Below are positions 49,693 to 61,269 of a stretch of DNA of 64,000 bases, piece after piece. The position numbers were made by a program, and so were the translations under genes. How positions within the stretch are numbered: position 1 is the stretch's first letter; each line of letters begins with the position of its first letter. Source of the stretch: Cacajao melanocephalus (Eukaryota > Chordata > Mammalia > Primates > Pitheciidae); contig CAUYLG010062032.1 of assembly GCA_963573385.1 (NCBI GenBank), positions 62,001 to 126,000 of the forward strand. The letters are read 5' to 3'. The notes under the pieces were generated by a model. The model was given only the letters and a program-made list of their open reading frames with translations. It searched no databases and was not told where the DNA came from.

Positions 49693-49947
49693 GAGCAGAG
49701 TTTCTTGACTTTGACACTACCTACCGTACTAACATTTTGAAACAAATATGTGGAGTGTGGGCATGTGTGTGTGTGACTGCGTTTGTGTCACAGTGTCCTG
49801 TGCATTGCAGGGAGTTCAGCCATATCCCTGACTTTTACCAACTAGATGCCAGCCACTCTGCTTCTCCCACAGTTGTGACAATCTTAAGTATCTCTCGACA
49901 TTGACAAATGCCCCTTGGGGGACAAAATGCTCTGTAAGGTTGGCAGA
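49693..49947 (+). mobile_element. MER20 (hAT-Charlie, non-autonomous)
   Basis: GAGCAGAGTTTCTTGACTTT, CAGTGTCCTGTGCATTGCAG, AGCCATATCCCTGACTTTTA, CCAACTAGATGCCAGCCACT, CACAGTTGTGACAATCTTAA, and TTGACAAATGCCCCTTGGGG in family order. A TG-rich stretch (GGGCATGTGTGTGTGTGACT) is inserted relative to consensus. Directly abuts the reverse-strand L1 at its right. Confidence 0.85.
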
Positions 49948-50865
49948 ATTAGGCCCTAGTGCCATCTGATTTTGCGCTTTTCTTTATCAAGAGGTTTTTA
50001 GTTATTACTTTATTGTCTTTGTTATTAGACAGTTCAGACTTTATATGTCTTCCTTATTTAACCTTGTTAGATTGTATTTTTCTAGGAATTTGTTCATTTC
50101 ATCTAGATTATCAAATATCTTCACATACAATTAATTGTTCATAATAATCCCTTGTGATCCTTTTTTTTTTTTCTTCCTGTAGTGTCTGTTGTAATGTTTC
50201 CACCTTCATTTCTGATTTTATGTAGTTGAGACTTGTGTTTTTTAGTCTGGCTAAGAGGTTTTCAATTTTATTTATTTTTTCAGAAAACATCTTTTAGTTT
50301 TATTGATTGTTTTTCTGTGATTTCTCTTTCATCTGTTTCATTATTTTTTGTTTTGATTTTTATTATTGCTTTCCCTCTGCTGACTTTGGGTTTCATTTGA
50401 TCTTTATTTTTTGGTTTCTTGAGGTGTAATATTAAACTATTTATTTGAGATCTCTCTTCTCTTTTAATATATCTGTTGCTTTCAACTTCCCTTTCAGAAC
50501 TGCTTTTGCTATATCCTATGGGTTTTGATTTGTTGCATTTCTATTGTTGTTTGTTTCAAGATATATTTAAAATTTTTCCTTTTAATTCTTCTTTGACTCA
50601 TTCATTGTTCAGAAGCATGTTGTTTAATTTCCACATATTTGTGAATTTTCCAAAATTCTTCCTGTTATTGATTTCTCGTTTCATAACATTGTGGTCAGAA
50701 ATAATACTTGATACATGATTTAGATCTTCTTAAATTATTTAAGAGTTGTTTTGCAGCCTACCAAGTGGTCTATCCTGTTTTATGTACACCAGAGAAGAAT
50801 GTGTAACTTGCTAGAAGCTTCTGTATGTATGTGACAAGTCCTTCTATTTCTTTTTTCATATTCAT
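49948..50865 (-). mobile_element. L1M (reverse strand), ORF2 linker/early RT part
   Basis: Antisense L1 phrases: TGCCATCTGATTTTGCGCTT, CCCTCTGCTGACTTTGGGTT, TTATTTGAGATCTCTCTTCT, ATTTCCACATATTTGTGAAT, CATTGTGGTCAGAAATAATA and ACCAGAGAAGAATGTGTAAC. The reading runs right to left. The element stops at 49948 inside ORF2; the C-terminal part and 3'UTR are missing. Confidence 0.92.
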
Positions 50866-51028
50866 TTTTATAGAGACAGATTCTGACTACATTGCCCAGG
50901 CTAAGGTGCAGTAGCTATTTACAGGCATAATTATATCACATTATAGCCTCAAACTTCTGGGCTCAAGCAGTTCTCTGCCTTAGTCTCAGAAGTAGCTGGG
51001 CTTACAGGCATGCCCCACTGTGCCTGGC
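50866..51028 (-). mobile_element. Free left Alu monomer (FLAM/AluJ-like) inserted in L1
   Basis: TATAGAGACAGATTCTGACT, CATTGCCCAGGCTAAGGTGC, CTCAAACTTCTGGGCTCAAG and AGTAGCTGGGCTTACAGGCA, with only one monomer. L1 is collinear on both sides, so this is a later insertion. Highly diverged. Confidence 0.82.
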
Positions 51029-54000
51029 TCCATTAATTTTTGCTTTATTTAGGTGTATCAGTGTTGGTTGTATACATAGTTACAATTGTTATGCCCTCTT
51101 GAGGAATAGAGCCCTCTATCATTAAATAATGACCTTTTTTTTCTTGTGACTTTAAGACAAAGATGATCATTATTTAATTATCTTCTCCTGTCTTTAACTT
51201 AAAGTCTATTGTATTTGATATAAGTATAATCATACCTGTTCTCTTTTGGCTAGGATTTGCATGGAGTATCTTCCATCCCTTCACTCTCAGCCTATGTGTG
51301 TCCTTAATGCTAAAGTGGGTCTCTTGTACCAGCATATAGACAGATCTTATTTCAGTATCCATTCAACCACTCTATGTATTTTGATTATAGAACGTAATTC
51401 ACTTTAATTAAAGTAATTATTGATAGATAAAGACTTACTACTGGCATTTTGTTAATTGTTTCCTTGTTGTTTTGTAGATCTTTTGTTACCTGCATTTTTT
51501 TATTGTTGTTTATCTTTGAGATTTGGTTATTTTCTGTAGTGCTATATTTCTATTCCTTTATCATTCATGGATGTCAAAGTTTTCTACTTTGTGTTACCAT
51601 GAGGCTTGCATAAAGCTTCTTATAGTTATGATAGGCTATTTTACACTGATAACTTCCATCACATAAAAAAACTCGAGGCCCTCCCCTCACACAATTTATA
51701 CTTTCAGTCTTACAATTTACGTATTTTATATTATGTGTTTCTTAGCCACTTATTGTCACTATCATTATTTTGACTGATTGTTTTGATTTTTAGCCTTTAT
51801 ACTAGAGATATATATGATTGATAGAGCATCATAACAGTATTAGAGTCTTCTGAATTTGACTATATAACTACCTTTACTAGTAACTTTTATACTTTCATGT
51901 GTTTCCATGTTATTGTGTTCTTTCTTTTTCTAAGTAAAGGATTCTCTTAAGCATTTCTTGTAAGGCAAGTCTGGGGTGATGATTTCCAACAACTTTATAT
52001 GTCTGAGGCTTTATTTCTCTTTCATTTCTGAAGGACAGTTTTGCTGGGTATAATAACATCCTTGGCTGCTAGGTTTTATTTTTCTCTTTCAGCACACTAA
52101 ATATATCATCTCATTGTCTCCTAGCTTGCAAGATTTCTGCTGAGAAAGATGCTGTTAGTCTAACAAAGATTTTCTTATATGTGACTTGTTGCTTTTCCAT
52201 TGCTGCTTTTAAAATTATCTCTTGTCCTGACTTTTGGCAATTTAATTATAACGTATGTCAGATAGAACCTTTTCAAGTTGAACATGTCTGCAGTGTTTTG
52301 AGCCCTCATGTATCTGGATGTCCATATCTTTTCCAAGACTTCGGAAGATTTCAGCATTTTTATTATTAAATAAGCATTCTTTTTCTATCTTTGTCTCTTC
52401 TCATTAAATGCCTACAATGCAAGTATTTATTCACTTACTAATATTTCCTAAGTTTCATAGGTTGTCTTCACTCCTTTTGCTTTTTCTCTGACTGGGTAAT
52501 TTAAAAAGACCTTTTTCAAGTTCAGAGGTTCTTTCTTCTGTCTGCTTAATCTAGTCTGCTGTTGAAGCTCTCTGTTGTATTTTTATTTCAGTCAATGAAT
52601 GCTTCAAACCCAAGATTTCTGTTTGCTTTTTTTTAATGATATCCATCTCTTTATTTTCATTTTGATCCTGAATTGTTTTCCTGATTGTATTGAATTATCT
52701 ATCTGTATTCTCTTGTATGTCACTGAGTTTCTTTAAAATTATTTTTTAATTTCTTTTCAGGCAATTCATAAGTTTATTTTTCTTTGGGGTCAATTACTGG
52801 AGAATTATTGTATTCTTTTGATACTATCATGTTCCCTTGCTTTTTCATATTTCTTGTGTCCCTACGTTGACATCTGTGCATTGGTGGAACAATCATCTCT
52901 TCCAAACTTTATATATAGAGTGGCCTTCAGATGAAATAAATTTATCTGCAGATGGAGCTTAATGTACCAGTTGGGAAGGCTGTGTGGCTCTGATTCTGAA
53001 TAGATGAAGTGGTACAGCTTCCATGCAGCTTCCTCAGCTTTGGCCAATGTTAGCATGACTATGGGTGGTCTAGGCTGAAGGAGTCTGTGGCAGTGGCAGT
53101 GTAGGTTGTTGGGGTCCTTAGTGACAAGGGCTTTGGTAATTCTCCTTTTCTCATTTTCTCCGCATGTGGAGTTTTAGCTGAGAATGATCCTCTTAGTGTC
53201 AGGTCTGACACAGCCCACAAACTGCTGCAGGAGCTCTGGGCTCCAGAGCACAGGTACTCAGAGCTGCTATATAGCCAATATCCTGGGGCCAGGTTCTCAT
53301 AAAACAACGCTTGAGTCTTGTGGTGCAACTTCACTCTCCAAGGCAGGATTGGATGTAAAATGTCCAAAAAGCCAAGGACAGTGATTCAGAGGCACCCTCC
53401 AGCAGTATGGGCCCAAAAGGCTGGGTTGTAGCTATGAAGGACACAGCACTGGCTCGAGTCTAAGAAGGAAGTGGAGTTCTGGAGGTTTTGTCCTGGTGAG
53501 CAGCATGCAACTGCAATAGAACCAACAGAGCACAGTCCAACTCAGCCCCCACAGCATAGGGCACTCCATAGTGGTGACTCTGGCCCCTGAGATGGTAGAA
53601 TATTGTAGTATCCCAGACTCTCCGTGGACTAGCCCCCTAGAGTCTGTTGTTTTGCCTATAGGCCTGGGTGTCCCATTCAGCCTCTGCCCTGTTTTTCTGG
53701 GCCTCAGGGTACCATGTTATCTCAGCCACGAATGCATGGCTACTCAGCTCAGCCAAGGCATCAGTTTTCTAGAAGGCAATGTGCTGCTTCAGTTCAGGCC
53801 CTGATGGGCAAAATGCAATGGTGACTGGAAGGGTAGATGGACCAGCTCTGTGACAGCTTGGCCTCATGGGGCAGGGCATAGCAGCAGATTGGCTCAGTGA
53901 TGGCTGGCTACCAGGCAGAGGTTGTACAGTGGTGACAAAGCCTCAGGGATTAACAGATGCCATGACTACTTGCCTTCAGAGCAGAATGCACTCCAACAAT

Positions 54001-54487
54001 GGTTCCGTGTTTACAGTGGTACAGCTCAGCAGCTGTGTGGCTCATGGGGGATAGGACACAGCATCAGTTCCCTCTTAGGAGAAATGCAGCCGTGTGGACT
54101 TGATGCAGCTGCCTGAACTGGGATCAGTGTCTATGAAGACTGCAGAAGTCCCCAGTGGTGAGGACTGCAGGTGTCCAAGGTGGACTTGGAGTGTGCTGGC
54201 TTCTTGTTTACCTTTTCCCTGCAAGGAGAGTTGCCCCTAGTTCTGAGTTGATCCCAACTGGGAGTTAGAGTGGTAGAGGTAGGCTGTTTCCTTCTGTTCT
54301 CTAGGTGGCCTTCCTGGGTTTCAGCACACTATAAAAACTATTGCTACTACTTTTATATGCTCTAGTGCTCTCTTTTAGGTATTTTCATTGAAATGTAATT
54401 ATTTATTCATGGTTTTGGCTATCTTTGGGGAGAGGGCAAGTGCTAGGGGCTTCTCATTGGCCATTTTGTTGATGTCATTCTTCCCAA
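51029..54487 (-). mobile_element. L1M (reverse strand), 5'UTR, ORF1 and endonuclease part
   Basis: Reading from 54487 leftward: 5'UTR (54487 to about 53000) starting from the old-L1 5' end (CATTTTGTTGATGTC on the forward strand, antisense of an AACAAAATGGCC-type start); ORF1 relic around 52900-51950, including the C-terminal region (TTTCTGCTGAGAAAGATGCT, CTGAAGGACAGTTTTGCTGG); then the start of ORF2 with the endonuclease (51362-51174). Many frameshifts. It joins the part at 49948-50865 across the Alu monomer. Confidence 0.9.
51174..51362 (-). pseudogene. L1 ORF2 endonuclease relic
   Basis: A 62-codon reverse frame containing LVQETHFSIKDTHRLRVKGW and MIILISNTIDFK. This matches the N-terminal APE-type endonuclease of L1 ORF2p; the E of QETH is the position of a metal-binding catalytic glutamate. 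The rest of the domain is out of frame and the copy is dead. Confidence 0.88.
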
Positions 54488-54590
54488 ATTGTTTAATTTT
54501 ATGTGGAAACGGTGGAGATCTTCAATTGATGTCATTACAATGGATGAGCTAATTTCACTTTTTCATTTCCAAGTAATAAAAAGAAAATAG

Positions 54591-54871
54591 GGCCAAGGAC
54601 TGTGGCTCACACCTGTAATCTCTGCTCTTTGGGAGGCCGAGGTGGGCGATCACAAGGTCAGGAGTTCAAGACCTGCCTGGCCAACATGGTGAAACCCTAT
54701 CTCTACTAAAATTACAAAAATTAGCTGGGCTTGGTGGTGCAAGCCTATAATCCCAGCTACTCAGGAGGCTGAGGCAGAAAAATTGCTTAAACTGGGACCC
54801 AGGAGGTAGAGGCTACAGTGAGCTGAGATGGTGCCACTGCACTCTAGCCTGGGCTAAAGAGAAAGACTCCA

Positions 54872-54903
<32 letters not shown>
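54591..54903 (+). mobile_element. Alu with long A tail
   Basis: GGCCAAGGACTGTGGCTCAC through AAAGACTCCATCT and a 28-base A tail. It carries ACCTGCCTGGCCAACATGGT and a duplicated GGGACCCAGGAGG in the right monomer. Inserted about 100 bases right of the 5' end of the reverse-strand L1. Confidence 0.93.
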
Positions 54904-54906
<3 letters not shown>

Positions 54907-55474
54907 AATTTGAATTTGACATGTCAATACTGAGATCACACACTTTGTGGAATTTAATTGCAAAGATAGCTCTTAATCCTGGCAAAATTACCAAGCTAGA
55001 TTTTCAAAGGCCTCTTTTCTATCAATCTCAGATTTCCTCAGAAGGTTTATTTCGTGGATGAGAAATGACTTTATGAGAATGAGACATAATGGACAAGTTG
55101 ATGACTTTGTTGACATCCGTGTGGAATAGCCCCATTCGATTAATAACCTGCCACGTTGAACTTACTGCATAGGTATTTTCCCCATCGTCTTCTTATTGAT
55201 TTGGGGCCAGATGCATGTTGCATACAGTCTGATGAATTTAAGGACAGATCCATGGCTGCTCAATATGTCCTTGAAAACAGCTTTCAGAAGTCATTAGACC
55301 TACAATATGATGGGGTTTGTACCCTTGAGACGTTATTCTACAGATAAATAGATTTCAGTTTGAATTTTCTTTCTTAATTCATTGCAGGTTTGTATGGAAT
55401 TAGCCCAATAAAAGTTTTGTTCTACTTAAAAGAACTCTAAATAGGAAGCCAAAAACTGTATCTGAAATAGAATT
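54904..55474. other. Unassigned sequence
   Basis: No recognised gene or repeat. Confidence 0.5.
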
Positions 55475-55552
55475 CTGATACGTTATAGGTGTGACATTGA
55501 GTGAGTGACATAACTTATTGGCCTCAGTTTCCTCCAATGCAGAGATTGATGT
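55475..55552 (-). mobile_element. MIR fragment (reverse strand)
   Basis: GGTGTGACATTGAGTGAGTG, CTTATTGGCCTCAGTTTCCT and CCAATGCAGAGATTGATG match antisense MIR. It stops where the MER5 copy begins. Confidence 0.65.
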
Positions 55553-55555
55553 AGC

Positions 55556-55745
55556 TCAGGAGTTATCAGCATGTGCTGCCAGGAGTAGCAGCATCACCAT
55601 CACCTGGGACCTTGTTAGAAATGCACATTCTCAAGCCCCATACCAGGCATTCTGAATTCGAAATTGCATATGTGACCAAGATATCTGTGATTTAACAAGC
55701 CTTCCATGTGTTTTTTACCCCGGATAAAATTTGAAAAGTACTGTA
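55556..55745 (+). mobile_element. MER5A/B (hAT-Charlie)
   Basis: AGCAGCATCACCATCACCTG, GGACCTTGTTAGAAATGCAC, ATTCTCAAGCCCCATACCAG, GATTTAACAAGCCTTCCATG and AATTTGAAAAGTACTGTA follow MER5A in order, full length (about 190 bp). Confidence 0.85.
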
Positions 55746-55749
55746 CTAG

Positions 55750-56113
55750 GTTAGGGATCAGAAAACATTTTCTGTAAGAGGCCGGAGAGTAATATTTTAG
55801 GCTCAATGTTCCAGAAAGCAAAATCAAGGATATTATATAGGTATTTATATATAAAGAGAGAAAATAAATTTTAATATAATTTAAATATAATAATAATAAA
55901 GAATTGGTTTAACAATATAGGTCTATTAATGTAAAGAATGAAAACCTTTTGAAGGGGGATACACCTTGCTGAGTTGGGACTGAAAGCTAATGTTTCCTAT
56001 CATCAAACTTATTGCACATGTTCATCTGCAAAAATCATTGTTAGCTCCTGGGTCATATAATTTTACTGACAGGAGGTATTTGGACTGTTGGTCATAGTTT
56101 GCCACCCACTCTA
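55750..56113 (+). mobile_element. MER33-like hAT-Charlie element
   Basis: The left end GGGATCAGAAAACATTTTCT and GAGTAATATTTTAGGCTCA, and the right end GGTCATAGTTTGCCACCCA, are the two ends of the 'GGTCAGCAAACTTTTTCTG...CATAGTTTGCCGACCC' group. The middle with AAAAATCATTGTTAGCTCCT suggests MER33 or a close relative. It abuts the MER5 copy at its left. Confidence 0.75.
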
Positions 56114-57134
56114 TAGACAATCTCTAAAGTCCTTTCTATTTCTACCCTTTTATGAGTCTACCTGCACCAATGCTGAAGTTCCTGGACTACCTCTGCTTTT
56201 TTCGCCTCTTTCTGCAATATGAAGAACTCAAGTCACAAATCCTGACATGATATCCTTAACCTAAAGCCATCCACCCAGCCACCCACACCACCACTGCGGG
56301 TAGATCTTTCATAAAAAACAAATAGAAAGTAACTGACAAGATATAAAGTGGAAAATGAGTTCTTGTATCTCAGGACTGATTTTTTCAAACTACAGCCAAA
56401 TACTAATAATGGTTTTATGGATAGAATTTAATTATGATGTAGTGTCTATCAGTAATACCCTTCACAAGTTCTTTATTTTCTGTTGGGGGGAAAGAACTTT
56501 AAAAAGTCAATAATATTCAGAGGTTAGCTGAAATAAAACATATCGAAGTCGTAAGTTATTTTAAGAAAGATACAAGCAGGAACTTTGTATCCCAAGCAAT
56601 TAGCTGTTATCACACTCTGAGTAAGACATATTAGTCAGACTTTCTTTTATCCATCTGAGTGGGAATACTAGAAACATATCTTTTCTAATCAGTTCCTATC
56701 TTAAGTAAAAAGAGAGAGTGCAAATTAGTTGAATAAATTCGTTGGCTTTTGAGCGAAGCTTGCCTCCTGCAATTAATTCAATTGACTAGTTTAATTTCTT
56801 CATACATTCATTAAGGTATTGGTGAAAATGATAATTCAATTTTAAACATTGCTTGGGTTCCATTTTCTCTGATCCTCTTCATTCAGAACTATTACAATGC
56901 CTCTAGTTACTATGTTCCATGTTATGTGGAAGAAGAGTCCAATATTTTCTCAAAAGTATGCAAATAACATAATTAACCCACCCCACTCTGGTCTGGAGCA
57001 TATCTACTGTGGGTCTTATGTGCTTGTGCATCTGGTCAAGAATTGAATCAAGGTCCTTGGAATAAGACAGGAAATTGGCTCTGTGGGAGAAAGGAGTGAG
57101 GCACCATATTTTTTTCTGTTCACAGTGTAAATTC
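56114..57134. other. Unassigned sequence
   Basis: No recognised gene or repeat. The 84-codon reverse frame at 56903-57157 has no domain I can name. Confidence 0.5.
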
Positions 57135-57147
57135 AGAAAAATCTTCT

Positions 57148-57439
57148 GGCTGGGCACGGTGGCCCATGCCTATAATCCCAGCACTTTGGGAGGCCAAGCA
57201 GGTAGATCACTTGAGGTCAGGAGCTCGAGACCAGCCTGTCCAACATGGTGAAACCACATCTCTGCTTAAAATAGAAAAACTAATCATGCATGATGCCATG
57301 CACCTGTTATCCAGCTACTTGGGAGGCTGAGGCAGGAGAATCACTTGAACCTGGGAGGTGGGGTTGCAGTGAGCCAGGCTCATGCCACTGCACTCCAGCC
57401 TGGGCAACAGAGTGAGACTCTGTCCAAAAAAAAGAAAAA
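57148..57439 (+). mobile_element. Alu with target duplication
   Basis: GGCTGGGCACGGTGGCCCAT to GTGAGACTCTGTCC plus a G-interrupted A tail. The exact 11-base repeat AGAAAAATCTT at 57135-57145 and 57440-57450 is its target duplication. Reverse and forward short frames here are Alu translations. Confidence 0.93.
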
Positions 57440-57450
57440 AGAAAAATCTT

Positions 57451-59375
57451 TCTTCTTGGATTGGTGTAAAATTAGTTTCTTTCCCTTTCTTTTGGTATTT
57501 GCATTTAGACATTACAGCAAACTCTTCAAGGCATGATAACTTCACATCTCAATCCCTGCATTTCTCTTCACAGAAGGTGAAACTTCACCTCCTTCAGTAT
57601 CTTTTAGTTACACTGACGTACAGACAGGTTTACTTTTTATTCTTTCTCTTTCATTTTTTAATGATGTAAATATATATACAGTAGAATACAGAAAGCATAT
57701 ATAGCTGTACCTCATAATGAATTTTTATGTCTCCACCTGAGTGGAACTACCCACCCGTGTCACAAGAAAGAACATTTCCCACATCTCACCCTGTTAATAT
57801 CCACCCCAGATGTAAACACTATTTGGACTTCCATCACTACAAGTTAGATTTGCCTATTTTTAAATTTTTATAGAATCTTTTGTGCATGCCTTTTTGCCAA
57901 AATTGTGCCTCTGACTAGATTTGTTCTTAAGTAATACATGTGGAAACACTTTTGGGTCCACAGTGTATAAACCTAACTCATGTGTCTCCCTAGAAAATAT
58001 GTGAAAACCGTCAATCCAGATGAACGAATGTTAACAAAATGCATTAGCCAAACATAAATAGTGAAATGCTACTGTATTTCTTTTCTGTTTTCTAAAATAA
58101 TTGCAGTTTTTTCATATGTAGAATTTGAAGAGCAGATATAATTTTTCATCTAAACTAATTTACAAAATGAATTGTAAGTTTTGCACTTTTTGGTGATAAT
58201 TGATATCTTGTAGATTTTAAAATCTAGGATCCTCAATGATGAATTACTTTAAGCAAATTTATGATTTTCATCTACTTTACTTCACACCCTATGAGCCTAA
58301 TTTTTCAGGGTTCATTAATTCCCTTTCTTCTGGTGGCTGTTATATATTGTTTGGATTTCCAGGCATGTCATTTTTGCCTTCTATACTGTGCTCCTTTCAA
58401 ATTCTTCATTTTTATTTAACTCATTTCTCTCATTTTTAAGCAATTATTTATACACAATACTAATTTAATTTTCCTGCCCTGGTTTCCAGCAAGACATTTT
58501 ATTGTTCCTTTTACCTGATTTCTCTAATTTTCTTTAAAACAAAATAGACTGAAAACTCTTTCCCCCATAGTCAATTTCCCCCATCCACTCCTTCCTTTCC
58601 ATTATTTGCACCAGAATTCTGCCAATTCCCGAAGCTGGCCGGGGGGAGTTCTTTAACTCTCTTTCCCCAGTCTTCCCACTGTTGCTCATAATTCATATTC
58701 TCATCACCAGAGCCCTGATTGCACTTATGATCTAATATGCCTGCCTGGTCCACCCTCTCCCAGCTGCAATTTATCTACTCTCTTCTCCCTAAACTTCTGA
58801 TGGCATTAGGCAAGTCATCTGCCGAACAACTTAAATCAGTATTTCTCCAACATCAAGGTGTGTGAATCCATTTTAAAGGGAAAAACATCCCATAGATCAC
58901 CCATGCTGACTTAAATTAGTTTCATTGTAGTATCATATAAATAAGTACTAACATAAGCCTATTTATAAAATATTTCTTCTTGCAGATTGTATATAACTAT
59001 AAAATCAAATGGATTGTAATTAATACTAACAATGTAATGAAGCTAATATCACTCAAGTGAATAAGATGAATGAAAATAAATCCCCACCCACTGTGTGAAT
59101 ATTGTATTAATTGCTACTTTTTGTGCATTGGCAAGCTTAAGAAAACTGCTGGGAAGATTGCATCATCACATGACTAGAAAATTATGGCAGGACTATAAAT
59201 TATGCCATGTTCTGTAAGATGATGCAATCACCCCATCACTTTTCTTCATTCAAAATATTCCAAAACATTCATGCTTTCTATATACTACAATGTCATTTGC
59301 CTTCCCTGGTTTCAAATGCATCATTTATCTCTTAAGTCCACCTGCATTTTTTTCCCTTTTTCTCATTAGTTCATT
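57451..59375. other. Mostly unassigned sequence
   Basis: At about 57660-57920 there is a stretch (ACAGTAGAATACAGAAAGC, AAGAAAGAACATTTCCCACA, CCCCAGATGTAAACACTATT, TACAAGTTAGATTTGCCTAT) that looks like a common old interspersed repeat I cannot name. The rest shows nothing recognisable. A locally G-rich spot (GCTGGCCGGGGGGAG) lies at about 58635. Confidence 0.4.
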
Positions 59376-59392
59376 AAAATTAAAGCATTGTT

Positions 59393-59553
59393 GGCTGGGC
59401 ATGGTAGATCACATCTATAATCCCAGCACTTTGGGAGACTAAGGAGGGGAAGGAAGGAGGATTGTCTGAGTCCAGGAGTTCAAGACCAGCCTGGGCAATG
59501 TGGCAAAACACTCCCCCTGCCCGGCGTCTCCATCTCTATTTTAAAAAAGAAAG
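59393..59553 (+). mobile_element. Single-monomer Alu (FLAM-like) with target duplication
   Basis: GGCTGGGCATGGTAGATCAC, CCCAGCACTTTGGGAGACTA and AGTTCAAGACCAGCCTGGGC, then an unusual CCCCCTGCCCGGCGTCTCC segment and an AAAAAAGAAAG tail. Flanks 59376-59392 and 59554-59570 match at 16 of 17 bases, proving that this 161-bp piece integrated as such. Confidence 0.9.
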
Positions 59554-59570
59554 AAAATTAAAGCAATGTT

Positions 59571-60080
59571 ACCTGATTACCGTGTAATGAATGATAAACA
59601 CAAGTGAAATAATCCCACTGTTTGCAGGTAGGAGCCTGGCATCCAGATGCCAGAGAATGTATTTACATGTAGATTATTATTAAAATGAAAACCCAAAAGG
59701 TGATAGATGTATCTAAAAGTACATCACAGGACCTCAGCTTACACAGCTGAGCTAAGTAATACTTTACTGCCCATTTATTCATACCTAATCAGGTAGACCT
59801 TGTTTACTTTATATATGTGTCTTGTCTCATAACTAGATTTTAATTTTCTAAAAGGCAGAAGCAGATCTTAAACTCCTTTGTGCTTTCACACCTTAGCCCA
59901 AGACCTTGTGCATATAACCTCCACTAAAATTTCCCATCATCAATTGATTATTGAGTTAATGAATACCTTTCATTGCATGTTTCTCTGTTTTCTAATTTCC
60001 CCAGTAGTTAGCATTATGCCCTAATGGCTTATTCCCTTCCTTTTCCTTACCCAAAAACCTCTCCACCTTCAAAAATGCAC
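59571..60080. other. Unassigned, possible L2 tail
   Basis: 59815-59965 (CATAACTAGATTTTAATTTT, TTGTGCTTTCACACCTTAGC) weakly resembles an L2 3' end. No other recognised feature. Confidence 0.35.
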
Positions 60081-60402
60081 AGCCAGGAGTGATGGCCCAT
60101 GCCTGTAATTCCAGCACCATGGGAAGCTGAGGCAGGAGGATTACTTGAGCCTATGAGTTCAAGACCAACCTGGGCAACATAGGACAACTCTGTCTCTACA
60201 AGATATCAAACACTTAGCTGGGATGGTGGCTTGTGCCTGTGGTTCCAGCTATGCAAAAGGCTGCGGTGGGAGAATCTGCTTGAGCCTGGGAGGTGGAGGC
60301 TGCAGTGAGCTGTGAGCACACCACTGCACCCCAGCCTGGGTGACCTAGTGAGAGCCTGTCTCAAAAAAAAAAAAAAAAAAAAGGAAAAAGAAAAGGAAAA
60401 AA
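60081..60402 (+). mobile_element. Alu, old (AluJ-like)
   Basis: AGCCAGGAGTGATGGCCCAT, AGGAGGATTACTTGAGCC (a J-type feature), AAGACCAACCTGGGCAACAT and CACTGCACCCCAGCCTGGGT, then a tail of A with AAAAGG units. Confidence 0.9.
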
Positions 60403-60439
60403 ATCACCATAAACATGCTCACAACCACAACTTTGTTCA

Positions 60440-61250
60440 TAATATTCTTTCCATTTAAAATAACTTCTCTGCTGACTGTATCACTATGTCTTACATTTCC
60501 TAGCTGACCTTCTTTGATCTTCTGTTTCTTTGTTGAGATTTCCTGTGTTTTACATTTGCCCCATGCATGTTTGCAGTTGCTGTTTGAAGCATGTTTAGGA
60601 TGGCTGCTGTAAAACCATTGCTCTGAAACATCTTTGTCATCTTGTTGTTGGCATCTGTTTATCATCTTTTATTCATTCAGTTGGACATCTTCCTGTCCAG
60701 GTTAGTTTAATAAGTGGGTTTCAGTTGAAACCCGGACATTTGGGGTATTTGTGTAGGGGACTCCAGATATTCTTTTAACCTTCTGTTTCAGCTGGTTTCC
60801 ATAGACTCCATTCCTGCAGGCTATGAAGAGCACCACCTAATGGCTGCAAGGTGCGGATAAAAGTCTGGAATTCCCCACTTGAGCTCTGCTGATATTCACA
60901 GGGAAGGTGCTCCTCATTATTTATGGTAGGAGTGGTAGTTCTACCTCCCTGCCACCTCTCCATTAACACCAGGTTATGGGAAGTGTCCTCATTCAAAGTC
61001 CTGACTCTCCACAAGACTCCTTTGTGCCACCCTAATGGGAGGAGGAGGAATGCCTCACACACTGCTGAGTGGGTGGGGGCCGTACTCTTCCCGTGATCTC
61101 CTGACACAACGGAGTGAGACCTCATTACCGCCTGGCAGGGATAAAAGTCTGTACCTTTACTTCACCTTCTCTAATACCATCCTGGTTGGGGAGCTTCCTT
61201 GCAACCTGTCGAGGGTAAGTCTGGGCTCACCACTTGGCTTCGTGTCATTT
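60440..61250 (-). mobile_element. L1M 5'UTR/ORF1-end fragment (reverse strand)
   Basis: Antisense of an old L1 5' region: GTTTCTTTGTTGAGATTTCC, TGTTTAGGATGGCTGCTGTA, ATCTTGTTGTTGGCATCTGT, GAAACCCGGACATTTGGGGT, CTTCTGTTTCAGCTGGTTTC and the GC-richer repeats with ATTACCGCCTGGCAGGGATA. The right part holds the imperfect tandem units typical of the 5'UTR. No ORF2 part is attached. It overlaps the 106-, 116- and 82-codon frames in this region, which are not genes. Confidence 0.8.
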
Positions 61251-61269
61251 CTCATGCTACACAACTCAA

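Noticed and set aside
53571..54116. Several forward frames of 62-77 codons in a GC-richer stretch
   Set aside because: They are antisense reads of the reverse-strand L1 5'UTR, which is the reason for the higher GC.
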